From positions 1 through 64,000 of the forward strand of contig JAWQFQ010000009.1 of NCBI GenBank assembly GCA_035967975.1: a stretch of DNA of 64,000 bases, in the 5' to 3' direction. The notes beneath the pieces are model-generated. The model did not search any database, was not told where the DNA came from, and was given only the letters and a program-made list of their open reading frames with translations. Origin of the DNA: Scytonema sp035967975 (lineage in GTDB: Bacteria; Cyanobacteriota; Cyanobacteriia; Cyanobacteriales; Nostocaceae). The translations under genes were made by a program, and so were the position numbers. Below, one piece after another: positions 8,190 to 16,201 of the stretch (its first letter is position 1; every line of letters starts with the position of its first letter).

Positions 8190-8733
8190 GGTAAATACAT
8201 TCCGTAAATACTAATAGATAAGGAGTTTGATGTTTGTCTCCAACCCGCCAAGTTTCAGGAAACATCGCACCCGCCAAGGCTGATACTGTGCTTTGGTGGC
8301 TATGTAGGGGACAGTCGGGTATGACTGTATGTGCTGGGAAGAGTAATGCATCGGGTTGCTTGTGTGCTAAAAGTTCTGGGTAAAACCGCCAAAACCACCA
8401 AAACACTTTCTCTTCATCCTCTTCTTTCTGTATCTGGCTGATGTCTATTGCATCAGTTGGAGGCGGTAATACTGCAACCTCTTGCTTTTGACCGCTGATT
8501 GGATGACGAACGGTAATTTTTTCTGTATTGTTTCTCTTTTCTATATGGAGATTAACACGGTCAGAGGAGGAGCCAATATCTTGTGCTTGTCTACCGTCAC
8601 TTTGACCCCACCATTCCTTAAGAACAGGTAAGTCATTTTTCAAACATTCTAGTCGAGAAACTAGGTTTTGTCCCCACTCCTGTAATTCCGGTGCTTGCAG
8701 TAGTGCATATAACTTACGTTGATAGAAGTTCAT
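8190..8733 (-). pseudogene. N-terminal fragment of a Cmr2-type Cas10
   Basis: About 180 residues match the start of type III-B Cas10/Cmr2: FYQRKLYALLQAPEL, AQDIGSSSDRVNL, VRHPISGQ, FWWFWRFYPELL, LLFPAHTVIPDCPLHSHQST, VSALAGAM, PYLLVFT. The first segment has LLQAP where HD-containing Cmr2 proteins have LLHDP, so the HD nuclease motif was absent already. After PYLLVFT, where the palm domain should begin, the frame runs into unrelated sequence. No cmr1 or cmr3-6 genes are nearby. This is the relic of a type III-B effector. Confidence 0.75.
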
Positions 8734-8959
8734 ATGAATAGGTATAGGACTATAAGGTCTGGAGTGTTGAATTCATCAATGCTTCAGACTACAGTTGATT
8801 TTTCTGGTATTTCTCCAGAGAGATATTTGATGTATTAATAGAGTACTTCCCTAACCAAGGAAGTTATTCCGGAAAAATACGGATACTTCATATTCTTTTT
8901 GTAAAGCTATAGCAATCCGCATATCATTCGTGAGCGGTGAGAAACCGTCCTTGAGGCGA

Positions 8960-8991
8960 GAAACCCGGTATCTCAAAGATACCGGGTTTCT
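8960..8991. repeat. Small palindrome AAACCCGGTATCT/AGATACCGGGTTT
   Basis: A perfect inverted repeat with a short loop. The same motif recurs at 42965-42995, 47095-47117, 60114-60145 and 60292-60322. It is a dispersed cyanobacterial palindrome family. Where it follows a gene it could act as a terminator. Confidence 0.85.
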
Positions 8992-9026
8992 GGGGTCTGA
9001 CAATTCTCTCAAATCTGCTGAGCATA

Positions 9027-9113
9027 GCCCAGAATTAAAATTCGGGCTAAAAGCTTAAACCCGTTAAAACGGGTTAGAAGACAAGAACGTTCAGCAATCT
9101 CAACTTGAGCTAT
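9027..9113. repeat. Multi-hairpin intergenic repeat (shortened copy)
   Basis: GCCCAGAATTAAAATTCGGGC followed by AACCCGTTAAAACGGGTT, the first two hairpins of the family at 924-1055. The third hairpin is decayed. Confidence 0.8.
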
Positions 9114-9164
9114 TACCTCTTCCCTATTGCCTATTGCCCATTGCCTTATTTAACAGCAAACTCA
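9113..9164 (-). pseudogene. Relic of the minisatellite plus xisI 3' end
   Basis: The sequence ctattgcccattgcc followed by ttatttaacagcaaactca repeats 10550-10588, the exact end of the intact xisI gene. Only the last few xisI codons survive. Confidence 0.6.
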
Positions 9165-9210
9165 TTAGATAGAAATCTCTGGGCACTTGTCATGAAAGCA
9201 TGACCTTCAC

Positions 9211-9285
9211 ATCCCCCTAAATCCCCCTTAAAAAGGGGGACTTTAAAAGATTTTCCCCCCTTTTTAAGGGGGGCTAGGGGGGATC
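9211..9285. repeat. MITE-like CCCCCTTAAAAAGGGGG palindrome
   Basis: Long inverted arms ATCCCCCTAAATCCCCCTT and AAGGGGGGCTAGGGGGGAT surround a short centre. It is the inverted relative of 5793-5857. The remainder of 9286-9539 shows a short minus-strand open stretch (9360-9450, VQIPEQHHTGRIWRYIAATH) of unknown origin and little else. Confidence 0.8.
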
Positions 9286-9539
9286 AACCAGTGCTTGAAA
9301 TTACAGCCAATCACTTTTCAAACATCCTTTAAAGCCGAGCCGTTTTTTTTATAAACAATACTGAATTAGCTCCAAATGTGTTGCTGCAATATATCGCCAT
9401 ATCCGACCAGTATGATGCTGTTCGGGAATTTGAACAGTTTTTCCGATACCATAGAATGTATCACTAACAAAAATTGACAGTTATTGTTAGAATATGAAAT
9501 TATATAAAAAATGCTTACAAAATATTCATGAGGTATCCT

Positions 9540-9797
9540 ATGAACGTACATCTGGGAGAAACATTTGATAAGTTTGTTGAAGAAATGCTTGCAGGCGGTG
9601 AGTATCAGTCACAGAGCGAGGTGATTCGTGCGGGGCTGCGGCTTCTCAAAGAGAAAGAGGATTTACGCAAGTTAAGACTTGAAGAACTACGTCGAGAGAT
9701 TCAAAATGGCTTAGACAGCGGTTTATCAGAACCTCTCAATATTGAGGAAATCATTCAAGAGGCGAAAAGAGAGCGAGAAGGAAAACGTACCGCATGA
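9540..9797 (+). CDS. parD: ParD-type antitoxin
   Basis: About 85 residues: ribbon-helix-helix N-terminus (MNVHLGETFDKFVEEMLAGG, then SQSEVIRAGLRLLKEKE) and a charged helical tail that would bind the toxin. It matches the ParD/CC2985 antitoxin family. I prefer the ATG at 9540 over 9528 because a GAGG ribosome site sits at 9530-9533. Its stop overlaps the parE start (ATGA). ParD proteins repress their own operon. Confidence 0.9.
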   Translation: MNVHLGETFDKFVEEMLAGGEYQSQSEVIRAGLRLLKEKEDLRKLRLEELRREIQNGLDSGLSEPLNIEEIIQEAKREREGKRTA

Positions 9798-10084
9798 GCC
9801 AAGTTATCAGAACGCCTAAAGCCAAAAACGACCTCAAGGAAATCTGGAACTACATTGCAGATTACAGCGAGGAACGAGCTGACTCTTTGTTAAAAATGTT
9901 AGGTGAAAAAATGCAGACTTTGGCACAATTCCCATTAATGGGGAAAGAACGTGCTGAAATTCTTGAAGGGCTGCGAAGTTTTCCGGTTAATAATTACATT
10001 ATATTTTATCGTCCTATTGATAACGGTATCGAAGTTATTCGAGTCCTCCACGGAGCTAGGGATATTGAAAGTCTTTTTGAGTAA
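9794..10084 (+). CDS. parE: ParE-type toxin (RelE/ParE superfamily)
   Basis: A 96-residue toxin: VIRTPKAKNDLKEIWNYIAD, LRSFPVNNYIIFYRP, EVIRVLHGARDIESLFE. The full C-terminal strand with the RVLHGARDI motif is present, so this copy looks functional, unlike the truncated parE at 19781. ParE toxins poison DNA gyrase; other members of the superfamily cleave mRNA on ribosomes. It is coupled to parD. Confidence 0.92.
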   Translation: MSQVIRTPKAKNDLKEIWNYIADYSEERADSLLKMLGEKMQTLAQFPLMGKERAEILEGLRSFPVNNYIIFYRPIDNGIEVIRVLHGARDIESLFE

Positions 10085-10129
10085 AGTTTTCTTTTTATTT
10101 TCAAACAGCATTATTCTTGGAATAAATAC

Positions 10130-10377
10130 TACGGGTATCAAGGCAAATTTGCCTCCAAAAAAGCTCCATAACCGACAGAAAACCACCCTTTACTGTCTGA
10201 AGCAAAACCATTTGTTCTTAAGCAATCCTATTTGATTTGTGAGAATTGCGAGACAAGATAAACACAATTTCTCATGAGGTACCGAATTTGTCAACGCTAT
10301 CAAGGGAATAAGTCAACCCTTGCTGTTCAAAGTTTTCATCCCGACCAGTTCTTTGGGGTTGACAACCGCAGCGTTTG
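10130..10377. pseudogene. Collapsed duplicate of the ptuA-to-HNH region
   Basis: Four short blocks in original order and orientation match distant parts of this window: 10130-10166 = 2649-2685 (end of ptuA), 10162-10220 = 3521-3579 (middle of ptuA), 10221-10315 = about 4036-4130 (upstream of ptuA), about 10325-10377 = 6235-6285 (gene before HNH). The joints share a few bases (AGCTC, AGC). This is what a 3.7-kb duplicate looks like after serial internal deletions. Confidence 0.85.
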
Positions 10378-10378
10378 A

Positions 10379-10530
10379 AGGACGAAATTCCTGTTGTTCC
10401 CTATCAGGTCCAGCATAGCGTTGACTGTAGAGTGTAAATTCAAACGTTTTGCTTGTGTAACCATTTTCAGCTGGGCGTAATTCTCTTGATGGTCGAAACT
10501 CATCAGGTGCTGTAATATGGTCGTAACCTA
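10379..10530 (-). pseudogene. Fragment of an unknown coding sequence
   Basis: The minus strand is open and protein-like: GYDHITAPDEFRPSRELRPA, then ENGYTSKTFEFTLYSQRYAG, then PDREQQEFR. It has no start, its 5' side ends in the minisatellite and its 3' side in the mosaic relic. Family not recognised. Confidence 0.4.
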
Positions 10531-10568
10531 ACCTCCTCCCTATTGCCTATTGCCCATTGCCTATTGCC

Positions 10569-10901
10569 TTATTTAACAGCAAACTCAGTAAATTGACGCA
10601 TATACGGAGAATGAAACGCTAAAACAATGTCTTCTTTTGGTACACCTAGTTCGAGTAGTTGTGTAGCAATACCGACCTCGGTTCCATCATGCTGAATCCA
10701 GATTTTGCCGTCTTTTATATCGAGATGCAGGCTGCATCCATGTGTGCGGCGATTACCTCTCCAACCCGTATGTAGCAACAGGTAGTGGTCACGAGTGGTA
10801 TCTAAAATGGCTTGTGTTTCGATTTCCTCTTGTGCCACACCTCGTTGTGCTCGCTCTAAAATTAACTGTTGGATGATTTGACGATATTTTTCTACAGTCA
10901 T
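10569..10901 (-). CDS. xisI: XisI family protein (fdxN element excision controlling factor)
   Basis: A 110-residue XisI: MTVEKYRQIIQQLILERA, DHYLLLHTGWRGNRRTHG, KIWIQHDGTEVGIA, and the diagnostic end DIVLAFHSPYMRQFTEFAVK. XisI and XisH are required with the XisF recombinase for excision of the fdxN element in Anabaena heterocysts. Most cyanobacteria carry many xisHI pairs outside such elements, where their role is unknown. Its start overlaps the xisH stop (ATGA). Two decayed xisI ends lie at 9146-9164 and 12790-12903. Confidence 0.93.
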   Translation of the reverse strand: MTVEKYRQIIQQLILERAQRGVAQEEIETQAILDTTRDHYLLLHTGWRGNRRTHGCSLHLDIKDGKIWIQHDGTEVGIATQLLELGVPKEDIVLAFHSPYMRQFTEFAVK

Positions 10902-11299
10902 TGAATAATAATCTCCTGTTTCTCATCGTAAACCAGTAAGTGAATTTGAGTTCGTTCAACCACTGACCGTATAAAACGACGTTGGAAAAACGAGCTATAA
11001 ATTGACTCGGGTACTGCAAGATAAAGTTTTCGTTCTCGATCAACTTCTTCAAGAGCGAATTGATAGTTCATACATTGTCCAAGCGCAGTGTGAAATTCTG
11101 ATACATTTGATCGCCCTATGAAGCTCTTGATTTCAACTGCAATTTTTTCGCCTGCTCGCTCAGCTGCTAACATCTCTGCTGCCAAATCAATTTCAAAATC
11201 TACATCTCCAACACTCATTTCTAAGGGGTCGGCAGTAATTACCCATTTTTCTTTCTCTAGAGCTACTCTGACTGCATCGTGAAAGCGGTCTTTAAGCAT
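10898..11299 (-). CDS. xisH: XisH family protein
   Basis: A 133-residue XisH. It has a PD-(D/E)XK-like nuclease core: DVDFEIDLAAEMLAAER, KIAVEIKSFIGRSNVSEFHT, ALGQCMNYQFAL. D, E and K (EIK) are in place, so nuclease chemistry is plausible. It is the first gene of the xisHI pair, coupled to xisI by a 4-nt overlap. Confidence 0.93.
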   Translation of the reverse strand: MLKDRFHDAVRVALEKEKWVITADPLEMSVGDVDFEIDLAAEMLAAERAGEKIAVEIKSFIGRSNVSEFHTALGQCMNYQFALEEVDRERKLYLAVPESIYSSFFQRRFIRSVVERTQIHLLVYDEKQEIIIQ

Positions 11300-11385
11300 C
11301 CAGCTTTTCCTGACACTTTACAAGCGAAACTTAGTTGGTATCTCAATTTTATCAGTCATTGAAAGCAACCTCAACAAGAACACCC

Positions 11386-11509
11386 AGACTGGCAGATGGA
11401 ACTACTAGAGGGGAATATATATTGATTAACTAATCTTATCAATAAATGGTGATTGATAAGCATCTGAGGGGGTCAGGCGATGGCTGAAAGCCTTATTCTT
11501 TCGTTGACC
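11386..11509 (+). other. Orphan copy of the array D leader
   Basis: The 124 bp match 15293-15416, the leader region of CRISPR array D, with about three substitutions. The copy stops after TTGACC, exactly within the right arm of the leader's large inverted repeat. No CRISPR repeat follows. It is a leader relic or a mobile fragment. Confidence 0.85.
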
Positions 11510-11543
11510 AGTTCTAGAATAAAATAGCCCGATATTCATGCTG

Positions 11544-12326
11544 TCACCTTAATCCTTTTTCCCGTAGTAGAGTATCCATCCATTGAGAATTTGCTTCAGT
11601 TAAGGGTGGTACAGGTTCGCTATGATAGTCAATGGCAAAATCGTAACCTGCTCGGTCATAAGCACGACTTAATAGCACCTGTAAATCTACGACTGGTTCT
11701 GTGTCTTCTAAATGTAAGGGTAATGGAAATAAAGGAATTTTATCTGGTAGATTGAATACATATAAATCAGCCCGAGGACGACGATCGCCACGGCTAACTA
11801 AAATTCGATAATCTCCTTGACTAGAGTTACCAGAAACTGGCATTGGTTCTCCTCCTCGCAGTAAATCAATCTCTACTAAATGAGTTTGGCTCAAGAGCAC
11901 TTCTCGACGCTTTTGTTCATATGCATCCCGTCCTTTTCCTGAACGCTTGTTGGTTGGAGAAAGTACTTCAATGACGGTAACAACTTGCTTGGTTGCCATC
12001 TCTTGAACTTCCAAATATCCCTCACGAAATTCCATTGGCATTGGTATCGTAACAGATATAGGAGTTGATGGAGGTGCGGCAACTGCAACATTACTAGGTT
12101 CTGTCGTTGCAGTTTTTGAACGTCCTACTGTCACATCAGGAATGCCAACAAACAGGGAATCTTCCCCATACATTTGATAAACACGCTTTTCAATTGCAAC
12201 TCGGTATTTGGGCAGCAGTTGAAGATTCAATGTCTCAGCAATAATTCCAATCAGTAAGTGATGAACTTCTGACCACAATTCTGGATTTTCTAAATAAGGA
12301 TTCATTCCTGGAAATGGATAGGGCAT
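11544..12326 (-). CDS. DUF4058 family protein
   Basis: A 260-residue protein starting MPYPFPGMNPYLENPELW, the signature of DUF4058. It continues with PKYRVAIEKRVYQMYGEDSL, FREGYLEVQEMATKQVVTVI, EVLSPTNKRSG and YEQKRREVLLSQTHLVEIDL. The E-V-L-S-P and V-E-I-D-L-L motifs resemble PD-(D/E)XK proteins. The family is common in cyanobacteria, with unknown function. It appears complete and stands alone. Confidence 0.88.
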   Translation of the reverse strand: MPYPFPGMNPYLENPELWSEVHHLLIGIIAETLNLQLLPKYRVAIEKRVYQMYGEDSLFVGIPDVTVGRSKTATTEPSNVAVAAPPSTPISVTIPMPMEFREGYLEVQEMATKQVVTVIEVLSPTNKRSGKGRDAYEQKRREVLLSQTHLVEIDLLRGGEPMPVSGNSSQGDYRILVSRGDRRPRADLYVFNLPDKIPLFPLPLHLEDTEPVVDLQVLLSRAYDRAGYDFAIDYHSEPVPPLTEANSQWMDTLLREKGLR

Positions 12327-12397
12327 TTTAATTTAAGATTTTAGATTTGGATTTGTTTTACTCCTTTTACACTCGAAGATTACCTATTAACGAACTG

Positions 12398-12437
12398 CGT
12401 TCGCGTAGCGTCTCGTTCGCGCAGCGTCCCGGAGGGA
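12398..12437. repeat. Dispersed GC-rich repeat (GCGTTCGCGTAGCGT type)
   Basis: The stretch CTGCGTTCGCGTAGCGTCTC followed by GTTCGCGCAGCGTCCCGGAG is a widespread cyanobacterial interspersed repeat, markedly more GC-rich than its surroundings. Nothing else is recognised in 12327-12576. Confidence 0.65.
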
Positions 12438-12576
12438 AGAGAAGGGAAGACGCGAAGGACACGAAGAAAAAAAATCGGTAATCTTGTAGCGGGAAGGGAG
12501 TAATATGCTCCAATCATAACAGTTTGATATCATAACCGAAACTCTGCCCTAGCAGCTTGCAACACTAAGGGCATGG

Positions 12577-12680
12577 TTACAGGTGTCTGTTTATGAGCAT
12601 CATTCTCATATCCCTAGCTGCTTTTGCTACTTCTTCATCAGTAATATCTTTAGGTTCTCTTGACGGGAGGGTAGGTAAGC
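12577..12680 (-). pseudogene. 3' fragment of an unknown gene
   Basis: On the minus strand a clean C-terminus is readable: LPSREPKDITDEEVAKAARD then MRMMLINRHL and a TAA at 12577-12579. No start is nearby. Family not recognised. The codon pattern is protein-like. Confidence 0.4.
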
Positions 12681-12789
12681 AGGTTATTGAAGTTCTGGCG
12701 ATCGCCCCAAGAAGCGCCGTTTGGGTGATACTAGACTGGGTGGAGATGATAGCATCTAGCTTGCCTACTGGGGAAAATGGGCGATCGCG

Positions 12790-12903
12790 CTATACGACCG
12801 CAAACTCAGTTAAAGCTCGCTCTCTGGGATGCTGAAATCCCAATACAATATCGTGCTTTGGAATGCCAGCCTCCAGCAAATCATTCGTCACAAACCCGAT
12901 TGC
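12790..12903 (-). pseudogene. xisI 3' remnant
   Basis: The frame reads AIGFVTNDLLEAGIPKHDIV then LGFQHPRERALTEFAVV and TAG. This is the unmistakable end of an XisI protein (compare DIVLAFHSPYMRQFTEFAVK in the intact gene at 10569). The upstream two thirds are missing. It overlaps the annotatable 5' extension of the next + strand ORF, which argues for that ORF starting later. Confidence 0.82.
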
Positions 12904-13054
12904 AGGCGGCGACATGATGACCCAAGGTTATCAAGCTGGGTTGTTGATTCGTTACGGACAAGGCAAACTGAAAAGCGCCCAAAGCTTGAGGGAACAGAAA
13001 AGTTGTAGTGTCGCACTTTTGGTGACAATAGTGATAAAGTTACTTACTCAGGTC

Positions 13055-13660
13055 ATGGCATATAGCGATTTTACCTCTGTCAGCAAAACGACCAAGGCAT
13101 TTGGCTTGTCGATCAAAGAGGAAATTATTCCCTTATTTGAGCAAGCATCTACTGTACAACCAAGTGCCGTTTTAGCAGAAATTCTCAATGAGAATATACC
13201 GTTGGCGATAGCGACGGGAAGCGAAAAAGCACGTTCAGAACTCATAATTAGTCCGATATTAGTAGAGCTACGCAAAAATTTTCAAAGAAAAATCAGCCTA
13301 TTCTCCGGCGAAAGTTTTGACGTAGACCCGGAAAAAGGACTGAATGGAGTTTGCGATTTTTTAATCAGCAGCTCCCCAGTACTCTCGGAAATACAGCAAC
13401 CTGTCATAGTTATAGTTGAAGCAAAAAAGGGCGATTTTAAGTCAGCTTTGGGACAATGCATAGCTGAAATGGTTGGAGCACAGATTTTTAACAATGACGC
13501 TAGGGCTGTTCATGGTGTGGTGACAATTGGTACTTTATGGCGGTTTCTTCTCTTAGAAGAAAAGCTAGTCTCGATAGATCTCGTAGAGTATCCTTTACCA
13601 CCCATTGACAAGATTCTAGGTATTTTAACCGCTATCATTCTTAAAATTTACAACACCTGA
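13055..13660 (+). CDS. PD-(D/E)XK-like conserved hypothetical protein
   Basis: About 201 residues from MAYSDFTSVSKTTKAFGLSI. The frame is open back to 12863, but that extension crosses the antisense xisI relic, so I take the ATG at 13055. The second half has a nuclease-like core: LNGVCDFLISSSPVLSEIQQ, PVIVIVEAKKGDFKSALGQC, IAEMVGAQIFN. D...E-x-K plus a following Q fits the PD-(D/E)XK superfamily. Similar proteins are common in filamentous cyanobacteria. The substrate is unknown. Confidence 0.75.
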   Translation: MAYSDFTSVSKTTKAFGLSIKEEIIPLFEQASTVQPSAVLAEILNENIPLAIATGSEKARSELIISPILVELRKNFQRKISLFSGESFDVDPEKGLNGVCDFLISSSPVLSEIQQPVIVIVEAKKGDFKSALGQCIAEMVGAQIFNNDARAVHGVVTIGTLWRFLLLEEKLVSIDLVEYPLPPIDKILGILTAIILKIYNT

Positions 13661-13887
13661 TTGACATGGAACGACACGAGTGGCGCTATTGTGGCTTCGC
13701 CCATAAAGTGATATTTTGACAACGAATTTTGGTAACCGTTCACGGGGAAGTCAAAAAAAGTGACCTGTATAAAATCTACGAAAACAGTACGAAAACCAAT
13801 CTAGAATTGATTTTTTTGGTTAATTTTGAGTAGTTAAAAGTGCTACTCTGGTTGAGAAATTGTCATGATTCTTTCCAAAAGATAATA

Positions 13888-14691
13888 TTAACCTTGATTT
13901 TGCGCTAACCAAGCTTCTAAATCGGTTAAATCCGAAAAATCAAGTAAAGCCTCTCCCAACTCTTCAACCTGCGTGAGTGGTAGAGATTGAATTTTTAATT
14001 GTAGTACAGGTGGGACAGTTCCAACTTTACGGCGAAGTTGTCGCATAAGCATCGATAAAGCTCCTTCGTGCAGAATATCCTGATAAATTACAGACTCGCG
14101 CATAGGATCACTCCGTAATAACCTTTTAATCAGTTCCTTGTTTAATACTAGCCCACTTAATATTGCCGTTGATGCAGCAATATTACTTTGTGTCCGGGGA
14201 TCGTTGATTTGCTCAATCACTTCTGCAACCTGTTGTAATGTTCGCGTTTTATCCTCAGTTTGACTCAGGGTTGCAAACGGTAACAAACCAGGGGTATTTA
14301 AAAATATGTCGGTGGGTTGCTCCCAAAGACGAATCACTCCAAATTCATGACGGGTATTTTCTAAAACAAAAGCTGTTTGCTGGACTAATTCGGATGTGGT
14401 GGGTTGCAGGTAAATGACAACTTGATGCATCCGCTTGTTGGGAAATCTGCGATACACCCTTAACCGATAATCCGTCATCCGAAAGGGAATTTCAACTTTT
14501 GGTTCGGTTTGGAATTCGATATGCAGAACAATTTCATCTGACTGTAACAGAATTAAAGCATCCGCTCGAATCGGTTCGAGGGATAATTCTGATGGACTGA
14601 GTTGGGTAAGTGCAACAGATTCGCCGAGTAGCCAGGAGGCGAAATCGGCTGAAAATGACTCTGCTAAAAAGCGACATACGTTATCGAACAT
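13888..14691 (-). CDS. Rpn family recombination-promoting nuclease / DUF4351
   Basis: A 267-residue protein. N-terminal Rpn/PD-(D/E)XK region: MFDNVCRFLAESFSADFASW, RADALILLQSDEIVLHIEFQ, TEPKVEIPFRMTDYRLRVYR. The C-terminal DUF4351 helical segment includes VIYQDILHEGALSMLMRQLR and ALLDFSDLTDLEAWL. The D...E-x-Q site is the typical Rpn variation. These proteins are annotated as transposase-like, and E. coli RpnA promotes RecA-independent recombination, which is relevant given how rearranged this region is. Gene complete. Confidence 0.88.
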   Translation of the reverse strand: MFDNVCRFLAESFSADFASWLLGESVALTQLSPSELSLEPIRADALILLQSDEIVLHIEFQTEPKVEIPFRMTDYRLRVYRRFPNKRMHQVVIYLQPTTSELVQQTAFVLENTRHEFGVIRLWEQPTDIFLNTPGLLPFATLSQTEDKTRTLQQVAEVIEQINDPRTQSNIAASTAILSGLVLNKELIKRLLRSDPMRESVIYQDILHEGALSMLMRQLRRKVGTVPPVLQLKIQSLPLTQVEELGEALLDFSDLTDLEAWLAQNQG

Positions 14692-14763
14692 TGGTAATTT
14701 TGATTATTAGCTGTAAATTTAACTACCCCTAAATCTACACCTGATTCAATACTTGGAGGTTTT

Positions 14764-14895
14764 GCCCTAAATTAAAATTTGGGCTAAAAGCTCAAACCAG
14801 TTAAAACGGGTTAAAAGCTAAGCACAGTCAGATTCATCTGACTTTAGCTTCTCGCTGTGAAATTTATTTCTTGGCTCAAAACCTACGCAGTATTG
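14764..14895. repeat. Multi-hairpin intergenic repeat
   Basis: Same order of hairpins as at 924-1055: GCCCTAAATTAAAATTTGGGC, a GTTAAAACGG half, AGTCAGATTCATCTGACT, tail AAAACCTACGCAGTATTG. Confidence 0.85.
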
Positions 14896-14973
14896 ACACC
14901 TGATTCTGTTTTAATGGTGCTTTTCTCTACAGATATAGCGGATACCATTAATCGATGAAAACACGAGCGGCAT

Positions 14974-15263
14974 TTCGAGAGCGATCCAACACATCGAATT
15001 GTCTTTCATTACACCCCTAAACATTCCTCTTGGTGAGCCAGCGCGTTGCGGGGGTTCTCCCCGTTGTAGCGACTGGCGAACCCGAAGGGCTAAATCAAAT
15101 TGAGATATGGTTTAGCATTCTTGTACGTAAACTACTCAAACGCGGAAACTTTCTTAGTACTTTTGACCTAAAAACCCAGATATTGGATTTTATTAACAAC
15201 TTTAATCACACTATGGCAAAGCCATTCAAGTGGACTTATAAAGGTAAAATATTAGCTGTTTAA
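14974..15263 (+). pseudogene. IS630-family transposase 3' remnant, interrupted
   Basis: The frame FESDPTHRIVFHYTPKHSSW breaks at 15033 and resumes at 15090 with LNQIEIWFSILVRKLLKRG, then FIN, NHTMAKPFKWTYKGK. Joined, this is the C-terminal end of an IS630/Tc1-mariner type transposase (TPKHSSWLNQIE carries the last catalytic acidic residue). The 56 bp between are an inserted repeat. The upstream two thirds are gone. Confidence 0.85.
15034..15089. repeat. 56-bp GC-rich insert inside the IS630 remnant
   Basis: Sequence of the type gccagcgcgttgcgggggtt ... cgactggcgaacccgaaggg, a dispersed cyanobacterial interspersed repeat. Removing it restores the transposase frame exactly (SSW followed by LNQ), so the boundaries of the insertion are visible. 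Confidence 0.8.
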
Positions 15264-15562
15264 TGGGTACTTTATTTCCGCCGACCTGTACTAGACTGGC
15301 AGATGGAACTGGTAGAGGGGAATATATATTGATTAACTAATCTTATCAATAAATAGTGATTGATAAGCATCTGAGGGGGTCAGGCGATGGCTGAAAGCCT
15401 TATTCTTTCGTTGACCCCCTCAGGTAACTTGCAGGATAAGGATTTGAAGGTGGTTTATTGTGAGTTTATTGAAACTCATTCCTCATAATTTGTGCAAAAA
15501 CTTGACCCCCTCAGATAATGGGGTGTAAAATGCACTCAGAGCAAGGCTTTCAAAAGTCTAGC
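15264..15562 (+). promoter_or_regulatory. Leader of CRISPR array D
   Basis: AT-rich stretch directly upstream of the first repeat. It contains a perfect 12-bp inverted repeat, CTGAGGGGGTCA (15371-15382) and TGACCCCCTCAG (15412-15423), and a second right arm at 15503-15514. Its first part (15293-15416) is duplicated at 11386-11509. By position it should hold the array promoter and integration signals. Confidence 0.7.
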
Positions 15563-16027
15563 CTTTTAACTTCTTCGGAAGTCGAACTAATGGAAACCGC
15601 TGCACACCTCCCGGCTCATGGACTCCAATATACTTTTAACTTCTTCGGAAGTCGAACTAATGGAAACGATAGCAGCTTCTATGTGTTCAGAATTTTGAAC
15701 ACGCTCTTTTAACTTCTTCGGAAGTCGAACTAATGGAAACGTTTAAGTTAGGTATGTAATTAGGGCACTTTTTTTGTCTTTTAACTTCTTCGGAAGTCGA
15801 ACTAATGGAAACCACCAACAGCTATAGCGACCCCAACTTGTTTCAGCTGCTTTTAACTTCTTCGGAAGTCGAACTAATGGAAACCCCTATCACCACGGAG
15901 ACTATGAGGTTTTGGGTTATTACTTTTAACTTCTTCGGAAGTCGAACTAATGGAAACGGAACAAAAACATGGTAAGACTTAGAAGATTTTTGCTTTTAAC
16001 TTCTTTGGAAGTGGAACTAATGGAAAT
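15563..16027 (+). CRISPR. CRISPR array D (7 repeats, 6 spacers)
   Basis: 35-nt repeats start at 15563, 15633, 15706, 15778, 15850, 15923 and 15993, with spacers of 35-38 nt. The repeat begins CTTTTAACTTCTTCGGAAGT and ends CGAACTAATGGAAAC. The last repeat has three changes, including the terminal base, which marks the distal end and + orientation. It is the same family as array C (two differences). No cas genes adjoin. Confidence 0.96.
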
Positions 16028-16070
16028 GTTAAAAGCAGCGATCGCTAGCTTAAAAATTGTTTATCTTACC

Positions 16071-16201
16071 CAATACTGCAAGGGATAGAGCCAAGAAATA
16101 AATTTCCCAGCTTTTAGCTAACGTTAGATAAATCTCATAGAATATGGATTTCAACCCGTTTTAACGGGTTTAAGCTTTTAGCCCGAATTTTAATTCAGGG
16201 C
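16071..16201. repeat. Multi-hairpin intergenic repeat, reverse orientation
   Basis: Reverse complement of the family at 924-1055 (CAATACTGCA ... AACCCGTTTTAACGGGTTT ... GCCCGAATTTTAATTCAGGGC). Its end supplies the last codons and stop of the NACHT-type gene that follows, so it inserted into, or recombined with, that gene's 3' end. Confidence 0.8.

Noticed and set aside
9951..10235. Plus-strand ORF overlapping parE
   Set aside because: Out of frame with parE and running into the mosaic relic; no protein-like features.
12863..13054. N-terminal extension of the PD-(D/E)XK-like gene
   Set aside because: It overlaps an antisense xisI relic and lacks the character of the rest of the protein; start moved to 13055.
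15518..15712. Plus-strand ORF at the start of array D
   Set aside because: It reads through leader and repeats (ELMETAAHLP); not a gene.
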